Below, piece after piece: positions 52,378 through 62,600 of a stretch of 64,000 bases of DNA. The notes beneath the pieces are model-generated. The model did not search any database. It saw only the letters and a program-made list of their open reading frames with translations, and was not told the origin of the DNA. How positions within the stretch are numbered: position 1 is the stretch's first letter; each line of letters starts with the position of its first letter. The translations under genes and the position numbers were made by a program. Source of the DNA: Meandrina meandrites (lineage: Eukaryota; Cnidaria; Anthozoa; Scleractinia; Meandrinidae); assembly GCA_963693305.1 (NCBI GenBank), contig OY855908.1, positions 34,677,805 to 34,741,804 on the forward strand, in the 5' to 3' direction.

Positions 52378-53290
52378 TTGTTTTGCCCATTGCTTTGTTC
52401 CGGCCACGCGCTTTGCCTGATCAATATGTGTGATCGTTGGAGGAAAGAAATGACTCACTACTTAGTCTGTTTTCGGTTGTTTGCGCGGGCTGCAAGCAAG
52501 GAATGGGTTGGTTTATTGTCAAAAATATTGGCACAAAACATCGCACAGCAAGTCACAATTTACCAAAACATCCGAGGTAGTTCATATAGTGGACAAAGGA
52601 ACGGCTTGTTTCACCGAAGCGTCAAAATAATCTTTCGCACAGAAATGGACCGGGCGTTTTGAGTCCTTTCCATAGTTTCTTGCATGCTACATGTTGTCGA
52701 ATAGAGCGTCAAGGACAAAAGAAGTATTTCTTGCTGGTTCTCTTACTGAGTTCGTTACAAGAGGAGGAGATTTTTATTCTGATGCGGTCAGAAAATACAC
52801 TCGTCTGATAAGCTGGCATAAGCGACACTGACTACAAGGTATGAAAGCAATATATTTTTTTATTTCCATTTCAGCGTCAGGAAACGATAATGTTATGTAT
52901 TTTACAAAGTATATTGCTTTCGCCTTTCATAGGTAATTACATAAAACCGAACGCAAAAATTATCTAGTGACTGATAAAGTTTCTTCGCTAGACGGATGAT
53001 GAAGGATATAAAACATTGAATTCTTAGTCTGCGTAACTTCTTTCTAGTTGTTATTCATGTTTGTTATTTTTTATATCATTTTCCGTTTTACAAATTGATC
53101 TAAGTTGGTAAGCTTTCGCTTTGTCAACAATGATCTTTCTTAACAAACAGATACTAGGAGGTCTATATTGCTACACAAACATGGCGATTACGCGTTACTG
53201 GTTAAACCATAAGTTAATTTCATTTTAGATGTCAAAAAACGTAGAGAAGTTGTTGAATGTTTCACGCACTAAATAAATATTCTCCTTGTG
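52378..53290. other. No firm gene
   Basis: A 94-codon + frame at 52378-52662 lacks a domain. The remainder is A/T-rich. Confidence 0.35.
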
Positions 53291-53293
53291 TTC

Positions 53294-53986
53294 TTATAAT
53301 GAAAGTCCCAAATCCTGTGGCATCTCCAGCAGGTAGTCAGGCACGTTTTCTCCTTGATAGGCAACCGCTTGCTTCTGTCCTTCCAAGAATGCCTGAATCT
53401 CAGCTTCTCGCTCCTTTCGTTGCTTGATCGCCGCGTTAGATATATGTAAATTCTTATTTGAGATTTTCTCGTAAGCCCACTGAAAGTAATTACATCTATC
53501 TTGCTTGTTTCTATGTCCACAAGTGAAATAAGGTCGTAAATAGTTCTTTTGGGACTTAGAAACGTTCAGCGGGGTGGTCATGTCACAAAGGCAGATAGGA
53601 GCGGCCATCTTGAACGATCCATGAAGCTTCTCTACCACCGCTTTGCTGTACTCCATTAGATTGTCTTCAAAGCAAATGGCGCCACATTGAGAGTTTTGAC
53701 AGCGAAAAAAGCGTTCCCCAGAGTTCGTGGCTTTGTATGGTACTAACTCTGAAAGATCCACGGGACACTTTGGCAAAACTAGTCCTTGTACTCCAAGAAC
53801 GTTCCTCCCTTGGGCTTGATTGCTTTGATGAACCTGCCCCTCTTCCAGGCCCTCTTTCACGAGCCTTTCAAACTCTGCGACCAATGTTGCACCATCTTGT
53901 TTATGTTGAGAGGGTAACGACGAGTAAGGTTCCCTTGCAGACTTTTTCATCCTCACTTTATCAGTTTTAGTTTCAGTTTTACCCAT
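53294..53986 (-). CDS. GRF-type zinc-finger protein, 230 residues
   Basis: Intact frame MGKTETKTDKVRMKKSAREP to LEMPQDLGLSL. After a basic N-terminus is a first Cys cluster (LPKCPVDLSELVP, FFRCQNSQCGAICF, about residues 72-107). From about residue 130, APICLCDMTTPLNVSKSQKN and YLRPYFTCGHRNKQDRCNYF, then QWAYE, match the GRF zinc finger (C-x-C, R-P-Y-F-x-C, C-x-x-F-x-W), a nucleic-acid-binding fold. A charged helix, IKQRKEREAEIQAFLEG, ends the protein. It is the only uninterrupted gene in the putative 8-kb element and lies near its right end, so it may be an element-encoded DNA-binding factor. That role is inference. Confidence 0.7.
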   Translation of the reverse strand: MGKTETKTDKVRMKKSAREPYSSLPSQHKQDGATLVAEFERLVKEGLEEGQVHQSNQAQGRNVLGVQGLVLPKCPVDLSELVPYKATNSGERFFRCQNSQCGAICFEDNLMEYSKAVVEKLHGSFKMAAPICLCDMTTPLNVSKSQKNYLRPYFTCGHRNKQDRCNYFQWAYEKISNKNLHISNAAIKQRKEREAEIQAFLEGQKQAVAYQGENVPDYLLEMPQDLGLSL

Positions 53987-54009
53987 CTTCTCCGTAAAGC
54001 AATTCTATA

Positions 54010-54153
54010 GGAAAATCCATTACCTGACGAGGGAATTCCACGTGAATTTCACGCGAAAAACCAATATCGCACGAACCGCGAAGCGATGAGTGCGATATCG
54101 GTTTTTCAAGTGAAATTTCACGTTGAATTCACGAGTCAGGTAATGGATTTTCC
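54010..54153. mobile_element. 144-bp palindromic MITE
   Basis: GGAAAATCCATTACCTGAC (54010-54028) is exactly inverted at 54135-54153, and the inside (GTGAATTTCAC, ATATCGCAC) is also largely complementary. It lies 24 bp upstream of the GRF gene start, in its likely promoter. Confidence 0.75.
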
Positions 54154-54471
54154 TTGAATCGCAGAACCTTTTAAAATTGAAAATGTGGTGAATGTTGCGA
54201 ATTTTAGCGCAGCCTCACTTTCAAGTCGCAATACCGCACTGAATACCCTCGCATCTCTAGCCAATCAGAGCGCGAGAATTCTTTGAGCTATGCGATTCTA
54301 AACTGATTTCGTCTCTACTCGGTTGATATTTTATAGCGTTCTAAAGCACACCGGTTACACCTGTTCTCTTCCGGTATTTTTAACATTAGAAATACTTACA
54401 ATTCCTTATGACGTGACGCGTTTCGTTTTACGTTTCCAACCCCCTTTTTAATATTATTTTACATTCGTTGC

Positions 54472-54870
54472 GATCGGCTGCCATTTGGAATATTCAGTGC
54501 ACCTTATGGTTCGGGTGGCCATTTTGAATATCAAGTGCGTCTGTAAAGCTTGGGCGGCAATTTTGAATATTAAGTTAAGTGCTCCCTGGGGTTCGAGTGA
54601 CCAATTTTGAATATTCAGTGCGCCCTGGGGTTCGGGGGGCCATTTTGAATATTAAGTGCGCCCTGGGGTTCGGGTGGCCATTTTGAATATTCAGTGCGCC
54701 CTGGGGTTCGGGGGGCCATTTTGAATATTAAGTGCGCCCTGGGGTTCGGGGGGCCATTTTGAATATTAAGTGCGCCCTGGGGTTCGGGGGGCCATTTTGA
54801 ATATTCAGTGCGCCCTGGGGTTCGGGGGGGGGGGGGGGGCCATTTTGAATATTAAGTGCGGACTAGGGTA
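54472..54870. repeat. Right minisatellite, 10 x about 38 bp
   Basis: The unit is GGCCATTTTGAATATTAAGT plus GCGCCCTGGGGTTCGGG, the complement of the left array's unit. A run of 17 G residues lies in the ninth unit (54823-54839). Confidence 0.85.
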
Positions 54871-55126
54871 GCCCCCTATACTACTTGCCGGATAGCTATA
54901 GAGTCCTCATCACGACCTTAACGTTAGAAATGATTTACCAGCGTAACCTTTGTTTTTCGTTTCACATGACTAAGAGGTATCTCATTGATATATTTCCATG
55001 TCTGCGACGATAAGTTTGGCTCGCATATTCGTCCACTGTTTGAGAGAGCAGATCGTTTGTTTCTCGTAATTTCGATCTTATCGAATCTTACTTGTTAAGG
55101 GAAAGTGTTACAGGTAAATTATTAGA

Positions 55127-55385
55127 GGCCCTATTAGGGGTGGGGGAGTCCGGGTATTCCGTGTCCCATTAATTCCGGGCCTTAATATCCCGTATCCCGT
55201 TAATTCCGGTGGTTTGCATTTCCAACTTTTATGTTCGATATCCTCGAATCTCTTGTTTAAATATCCCGTATCCTGTTAATTTTCCACAAAATATCCCGTA
55301 TCCCTATATTTTGTTACCCAAATATCTCGTAACCCTAAAATGTTTTACCCAAATATCCCGTATACCTAAAACGCCTAATAGGGCC
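55127..55385. mobile_element. 259-bp MITE with GGCCCTATTAGG ends
   Basis: Perfect 12-bp inverted ends, with internal tandem-like AATATCCCGTATCCC motifs (five or more). No target duplication is clear. Confidence 0.65.
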
Positions 55386-55399
55386 TTATACTTTTTGTG

Positions 55400-58300
55400 C
55401 TTCCCCTCATAGAACAGCTTTTAAAACGGGTAGCAATTATGTCGTCGTTGTCTGTACCGCTTGAACAACAAACACCACAAACCCACCATTTTAACGTGAC
55501 CGTTTCAGTTCATTGGAAAATACCGTTCTTTTCGAGACACGTAATTGCCGGAAACTCAAACCGCGATTTTCGGTCGAATGGATTACACCCCATATCTTAG
55601 TATCTCCATATGTAGAGAGTAACTTAGTTTTTAATAAACAAAATTCCCCGATGGGTAACACAATTTAGTACTGTTCTAATCTTTCATTGTAAGATTCTGT
55701 GTTTCACGTATATAATTTGAAACGCCTTGTGTTTCTGGCCATTAAAACAGATCATATAGAAGAAACGATGCTAAACCTACTAGTTCACGCTGATGAAGGA
55801 AGTGTAACTGAACGTTGTTTTGCTCGTGTGAACTAAGCTTAAATCAGCGAGTCTAGTACTCGATTAAGTTTTTATGTCGGAGTTCAAGTCGAAGTGGTAT
55901 CTGAGACTTGCGACTTCAGTTGTCAATAATGGAACGCTGTTTTTAAGTGGCTTTGTAAACGATCACGTACTAAACTTGTACTTTAGTTACACAATTTTTC
56001 GCAAAGAATTTCTTTGAATTACTTTAATTCTGGCTTGTCTTTATCTTTCTGGTGTTATTAGGAAAGCGGGAAGACGTTCGGAAGGAGAAATCAAGTCAAA
56101 CTGAAAACAAGCAATGACAAGAGAAAGTTGTTCCAGGTGTACAATAGTTTGGACTTAATTCTTTTCTGGCCGTGTACATAATAGAGAAATGAGCATCATG
56201 AAATAAGCCAGGATCGACCAGGAGGAATTGTCAGCCGATAGAGAAATGATCCAGTAGTACTGGAATTTTTCTGAAGTAATTTCCCAGCAAAATCTATCGG
56301 TTTAGGTTAATAGTCCACAGCTTACTGTTAGAACCTTGCTTTCAATTTTTTCCCATAATCATCGATTAGTAGGATAAAAGTCTTCGATGAATTTTGTTAC
56401 TCCAGGGCCCTGTTGTTCAAAACTCCGATTAAGGCGGGGGTACGCCTGAAGCCTGTTTTTCCACCGCTGAACTTGGTTTAATGCGAATATCTCGTCCGCG
56501 TTTCAAGTAATCCAGAAACTCTATGCTCATTTCATAAAGCTATGTTTAGCGGGGTTTTGTTAATTTTTGGGAAGAGATGGTTTTTCTCAAAGGTTTAGTA
56601 AAATTTGGAGAAATAAGAAATATTAAAGATTTAATGTGATTTTAAAATTAGAATTTGAAGTTAAAAATTAGTAGATGGACACCCAAACAGTCCCCCGACA
56701 ACCTGGGGTGCTCTTGCGTTGGGGTCAACTGTCTGTTAGTGTTTCAAAAATAATTTTCTTTCTTCTATCCCTTCCTTAAACCTCACAAAATTTCACTCAA
56801 AATCGGGTGTACCCCCACCTTAATATAACCCACGATCAAGCCTAATCGTCGATTAAAATCACTAACATCGGGTTAGCTGCAATGGAGAACGTTGTTCAAA
56901 GCCCGATTAGTTATTCGCGGATTAATGGTTAGTACTTTTCTCGCTGATCCACGATAAATATCCCATAATGAAATTTTCCTTGAGTTAGCACAGTGATGAC
57001 TTATAATCTGGCGTCCGCCATGTTGCATGTAGAACAAGGAAAACAGAATTGGCCATGTAAAACTAATTGGTCATTGATGTCAATTGCGGCAACCTCGTTC
57101 CCTGGGTCCTCGTCGCCCCCCCCCCCCCCCCCCCCCCCCTCCTGCCCTCTCTATCGCTCTATGGGGGCAGGAGAGAGAGAGAGACGCTGGGAGGGAGGTT
57201 GGCCGCTGCAGTTAGTCACTTTATGAATTCGTTTTGCTTTGCGGATAGTAGTTGCCCGTGAAACGATTAACTTTCGTTTTTCCTTCGTAAATCCGCCTCT
57301 ATTAGGTTTGTAATGTATTGAATAGACGCTTTGCCGAATTTGTAGCGAGCCGGAAGCTCTTGATCGCTGTAAGCAAGTGTGTTGTCGTTATGTCAATAAC
57401 TTCGTGGTCGTTCTTGTGATTCTTGTCTCACGCGTGGGAGGTGAAACAACAAGTCGGCTATTTTGTTTCAAGTTTAATAGGCCGATTGGGGAGTTGCACT
57501 TGCTTTTATTTAACTCATTGGAATAATGCATTTTTCTCTTACAATTCTCCTGTAGAGTGGTACCACGTGACCTATTTTGATCTATCAATGTAACAAGAAA
57601 AATCTTGTTGACGAAAAGCTGGTGATATACCGGACATAGAATGTTTCATTTAAGTCTTCATGGAGTAGTCGTGTAGTTTGTAGTTTTCAGACGTTGTATA
57701 TACGAGTGAATACGCGGATGAGGCGACTTTTTAAGTTACAGTAGAGAAATGGCCTGCTTTTTTGGCAACGAAGTTTTAATTCGTATAGAAATTGTAACCA
57801 GCATGTCCAACTTCTTATAAATATTTCGATTTGTTGGACTTTGCGAACGTTGGACTTTTCGATATTGCGACTTTTCAGAAAGAATGAGGTTTAAAATTAT
57901 TTACACGCCGTTTATTCGGCAGGTTGTATCATAAATCTTCCGGAGAGTAATTTCAGTTGTAGACATTTCGCTGTTATAAGTTTAATTACATCTCATTAGT
58001 TGAAATGCGCAAATTGTAGAGCGTATTGTTTCTTGTAACTCGGTCTAGAATAGAACGATTCGCAATTGATGTGTTCGCGCACAAGGAACAAAGAGTAAAT
58101 CGGACGAAGAATAATGGCCGACGTTTGAACAATCAATGGTGAAAGAGGTCCTATTGAGTATATAAGCTGCTGATGTAAATTTTAAACTAGCTGTCCTGTC
58201 ACCGCTTATCTTTAGTTTAGCTTATTCAGACTACATGTAGGCTACAAGGGAGGTTTATTCAACACCCGCTGAATTGATACAGGTTCGCTGTCAGGTTTTA

Positions 58301-58720
58301 AACCGGCTTTTTCAGCTTTCCTTCCATTGTAGCGAGACTGTACGTAAAACGTGCTTTTTTTAGTATAAACATGTGTTCTTATTCTTGTAAATCGATTTAC
58401 GTCGACCTTTTTGAAGTTTAAAGAATAAACGCGTAAAGACCAAGTTCCGAGTGCCCTGATTCCAGTTGTTGCAGACCCGGTAACCTTGTAACGAAAAAAA
58501 ATTCCCTTTTTCCCCATCCTCCACCCCCCACCCCATCCTGAACCCACCTGTCAGATTTCATTTTTTTCCAGAGTCGAAAGCGATGAATTTCCCGTCGAAA
58601 GTCCATTGAAGGACGATTTCCATTTTATTGCTCTTGGCGGTAAAACCCGTCGGCACAGGGCGGTCAAGGCTAGATAACTACTGTCTGATTGTTTTGCTTT
58701 TTGTTTTTGTGATTAGCGCT
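55400..58720. other. No gene recognised; poly-C tract at 57117-57139
   Basis: I looked for domains and splice-flanked frames on both strands and found none convincing. At 57117-57139 is a 23-base C run, followed by GA-rich repeats at 57171-57184. A GTTGTTCAAA motif recurs at 56410 and 56892, hinting at a dispersed element. Confidence 0.4.
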
Positions 58721-58806
58721 ATAAATACTGATGAAGGTGATATGTGATCTTCGCAGTGAATTTCCAATTTAAGCAATTGGAATGAAGAAGTCTGAAAAAA
58801 AAATCA

Positions 58807-58807
<1 letters not shown>

Positions 58808-58840
<33 letters not shown>

Positions 58841-58879
58841 GATACCGGTGCGATGCTCTACCAACTGAGCTATGAAGCC
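58808..58879 (-). tRNA. tRNA-like gene, anticodon position GGT (Thr-type), copy 1
   Basis: The 72-nt cloverleaf has a perfect 7-bp acceptor (GGCTTCA/TGAAGCC), D arm GCTC/GAGC, T arm ACGGG/CCCGT, A box TAGCTCAGTTGG and B box GGTTCGAATCC. A T-run follows. The anticodon loop CCGGTAT has C instead of the invariant U33, and the stem has an A-C mismatch. Metazoans normally read Thr codons with AGT, not GGT, so it may be a tRNA-derived repeat instead of a translating tRNA. Confidence 0.65.
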
Positions 58880-59147
58880 ACACATTGGGAGCGAGGTCAA
58901 TTGTGAGTTCTTATTTTCCCGTGAAAGGAGTGAAATGATTCATATATGAACTGCGGATATATATGAAGGTGATATATGATCTTCGCAGTGAATTTCCAAT
59001 TGCTTAAATTGGAAATTCACTGCGAAGATCACATATCACCTTCATATATATCCGCAGTTCATATATGAATCATTTCATATACAATACGTCATTTCACTCC
59101 TTTCACGGGAAAATAAGAACTCACAATTGACCTCGCTCCCAATGTGT

Positions 59148-59186
59148 GGCTTCATAGCTCAGTTGGTAGAGCATCGCACCGGTATC

Positions 59187-59219
<33 letters not shown>
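59148..59219 (+). tRNA. tRNA-like gene, anticodon position GGT, copy 2
   Basis: Identical in sequence to copy 1 but inverted, with terminator CCTGATTTTTTT just downstream. The flanking GGAAATTCACTGCGAAGATC unit is shared. Confidence 0.65.
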
Positions 59220-59220
<1 letters not shown>

Positions 59221-59444
59221 TGATTTTTTTCAGGCTTCTTCATTCCAATTGCTTAAATTGGAAATTCACTGCGAATTTCAGGCTTCTTCATTCCAATTGC
59301 TTAAATTGGAAATTCACTGCGAAGATCACATATCACCTTCATATATATCCGCAGTTCATATATGAATCATTTCATATACAATACGTCATTTCACTCCTTT
59401 CACGGGAAAATAAGAACTCACAATTGACCTCGCTCCCAATGTGT

Positions 59445-59483
59445 GGCTTCATAGCTCAGTTGGTAGAGCATCGCACCGGTATC

Positions 59484-59516
<33 letters not shown>
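59445..59516 (+). tRNA. tRNA-like gene, anticodon position GGT, copy 3
   Basis: Direct repeat of copy 2, 297 bases further on, with the same 5' flank (AATTGACCTCGCTCCCAATG) and an eight-T terminator. The 142-codon frame crossing both copies (AQLVEHRTGIAEVTGSNPVE) is translation of the tRNA sequence, not a gene. Confidence 0.65.
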
Positions 59517-59517
<1 letters not shown>

Positions 59518-59659
59518 TGATTTTTTTTTCAGACTTCTTCATTCCAATTAGTTAAATTGGAAATTCACTGCGAAGATCACATATCACCTTCATATATATC
59601 CGCAGTTCATATATGAATCATTTCATATACAATACGTCATAAATACTGATGTTGCCTGT

Positions 59660-62600
59660 TTAACAATAACGCTAAGAATTCAATATTAGACTGCGATAAA
59701 GCATTGAGACTGTCTTTATAGCCGTGTAACAAATACCTTATAGACTAAGCATGAGGTCCAGATAATATATAGATTTAGGCAGGCCTAAAAGCGGAGCTCC
59801 CATTTATTATTTTTTTGCTTGAATTTACAGTGTTTTGATGTCCCTGCACTTTATTGGGTTCCCCACGTATGCACGGTGGCGCACATATCAAATTTTAGTA
59901 TAAAAACTTTTTACAACTTTTACTGTACACTAATAAACTTCCTAGAGTAAATCAGTGAAAAAAGGACCCCGATAAAGGCAAGGAAATTTGTTTTGATTTA
60001 CTTCAAAACAGTCAAAGCAACTCAAGGCAAAAAAAATACAGCGCGATACAAAGTCAACACAGAACGAAGAAAATCACGGCTGCAAAACAATCCTGGCGAA
60101 TTCATTGTGAGCGGGTTATGCAAGTTATTTTAAAGCAGTTTTTTGTTTGAGAGAGTTGTGGCAGTTTGTGATTTAGAAGTGGTGCTCGCTATCTTACATG
60201 CGAACAATGTAGTTTGAGCCGTCTTTAATTGGTTGCATGATTAACAATTCTGTTTTATCGCACACGTTGCTTAATACATTACAGAATTTTATGTACAGAA
60301 CTAAATGAATTTTCTTCGTTTCTGGTAGGCAACTGTACGGTAGAAAAAGTCTGAACTCACTCACCCAGGTGCAGGTAACACGCAACGAAACCGGCGTAAA
60401 GAATTGTTTACAAATCTTAAATCACGCGTACGATATTTAACATACACTCACTGAAATAAACAATGCGAGCGAATAAAATATAGCAGTTGGATAATAAATC
60501 GCTTAAATTCATTTTAGTGTGCAGTATCGTTGAGTAGTTTTACTAGTTTTGGTTTGGACTTGTTTGCGGGATTTTCCGCGAAACGTGTTTTTGATCCGAC
60601 TACATGTAGCTCAATAATTTAATATTCTTTCAAATGAAAATTCAAAAATGGACTTTACAGTTTACTGCACTAACCAAAACACAACATTTGAAACCAAACA
60701 TTTAATAGACAATGTCTGTATAAAATGTACAAAAGTAATTAAAGCTAAGAGGTTTGAAAGCAGCATTAAGAAATAATGGCATTTATAAATAATGTAAGCT
60801 TAAGCTGAATCAAAGATCTCTTCGAGATTCGCCTATTTTGCATAGAGTATGCGTTGGGGAAATGTTACTATTGAAAGCGATTTGCGATGCATTAACCCAT
60901 TGACTCCCAGTCTAGAAGGCTTTTATTAGCGCGCACCCACCCCCTCAAACATTCCTGGCTCTTTAACGGCATTTAACATAAACGTGCGAGTGGAAAAAAA
61001 TATACCATATGCATACTAAATTCAGACAAATAATTCCTTTCTGAAGTAAACTTTTATTACAACTAGACACGCTGAAAGACCAATTCATGATTTGAAATGT
61101 TAATTATCAACCTTGATAAATTGATCCCAGACCAAACTTGAAGACGGTGAAAAAAATTTCTTCACCTCCGCGCGTCATTTTAACAACTCGCAAAAACACG
61201 AACTCTTTCTACAAAATATAACGCTAGTTCGAAACACTCTGGTGAAAGGTAGGCTTTCATTCTGTACAACTGTCACTGACATTTATTTAACCACCAGTGG
61301 TATTATCTTGGTACAGAAAAGCGGTAACTGGGGATAATAATTTGCGAATCATGGTGCCGTGAGATAGCGGACAACTACTGAATTCCTTCCACAAAATAAA
61401 CACTCACATTGCTTTTTATGCTATCCATCACTATAACTAATAACAAAAAAATACTTGTTTGCATTTTCCGAAGTACTGTAGTAAATCTTTGCATGTAAAA
61501 GGTCGTAAACTGAGCACAATTATTAAATAAACAACAACGCGATGGTAAGTCGGCCGCACGCTGCATGTCAGATGTCACCATGTGCTTTTCAAATCAATAC
61601 GCTTCAGAAGCCTAAAATTCCAAACGTTAACTGGGCAAAAGGAAGAAACTTGAAGGAAGTTTTGTTTTAGATTAATTCTCATTTCAAGATGTAGCTACTA
61701 ATGTATCAAAGCTTCAAAATTCTGCATATTTTTGAAGCCGTGAGATCCTGCATTATTCACGCTAAAGCGTAAGTTTAATTTTAGCCCGACGGCTTTTTGC
61801 AGTCAATTTTTCACTAAGTGGCTTTACCGATCCTTCTAAAAATTCCAGTTAAGTTCCATTTAAGTTCGAAGCAATATTGTACATTACCATTTTCCTGTCT
61901 GAAGTCTTGAGAGCTGCATTAAGTCGTGATCAAGTCCGTGAATTGTGGTCAAAGCAAAAGATTGCGTGACGAGCTAAAAATACTTCTTTCAATGAAGACG
62001 ACAAACAATAGACTTGTGATCTATTAAAGCAAACTTATGTTGAGCAATACCTCTGCTGCCTCAACGCGTAACAAACGTATCCTTGTACTAATAATATTCG
62101 TACGAATAGATAAAAGCCACTGTGCACATTCTGTCGTTCCAGATATAAAATCGATCTGGCTTGCGTAAGCCGAAAAATTACACTAACACTTAATCCACGT
62201 GATTCGTCAGGTGACTATCAAATCGTATCCAAGGCAACCAACTTCGGCACATTTTGAACCAGTGAGATCCTACATTATTTACTTAGACTCCTTACCGATC
62301 CTTCCATACATTCCATTTAAGTTCGTACCATCATTGTACACTCACTCAATGGCTTCACCGATGGTCTAAATAGAAAATCATGGGGTAGAGTGTGCTAAAA
62401 CAGTTCCGGTGAAAACGTATCCGATCGTTTCGACAATCGATTCGCCTACACTTTACTTGCAATTCATCGCCCAGACTATCTCTCATGTTTAGCCTACCCT
62501 AAAATTTAAACACATAATGTATATTCTTTGTTCTTGAAACGTCAGAGCCCAAACACGCTTAACACAATGTTATTCCTCGTTCTAAAAGAGTAAAAATGTA

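Larger units (their letters stand above)
46857..54898. mobile_element. Putative 8-kb DNA transposon or virus-like element
   Basis: Both ends read, inward, TAGCT-x-CCGG-x-AGTAGTA, then TACCCT(G/A)GTCCGCACTTAA, then 7 (left) or 10 (right) repeats of about 38 bp. They continue with a shared inner stretch (GCAGCCGATTGCAACGAATG / complement) to about 47215 and 54410, all inverted. Inside are a basic-protein gene, a C2H2-like gene, a minisatellite, an adenain/Ulp1-type protease fragment and a GRF zinc-finger gene. Long terminal repeats with subterminal tandem repeats plus Ulp1-like proteases occur in KDZ-type (Zisupton-like) transposons, and adenain-like proteases in Polintons. No transposase, integrase or polymerase was found and no target duplication is clear, so the class is open. 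Confidence 0.55.
58726..59260. repeat. Palindrome carrying two tRNA-like genes
   Basis: The left arm (58726 to about 59007) and right arm are near-perfect complements centred near 59010 (CCAATTGCTTAAATTGG). The right arm has an extra CATATACAATACGTCATTT block. The right arm's content repeats directly at about 59264-59550, and a tRNA-less fragment follows at 59550-59640. Confidence 0.8.

Noticed and set aside
59127..59555. 142-codon frame with AQLVEHRTGIAEVTGSNPVE repeated
   Set aside because: It is translation of two tRNA-like genes and their shared flank, with no independent evidence of coding.
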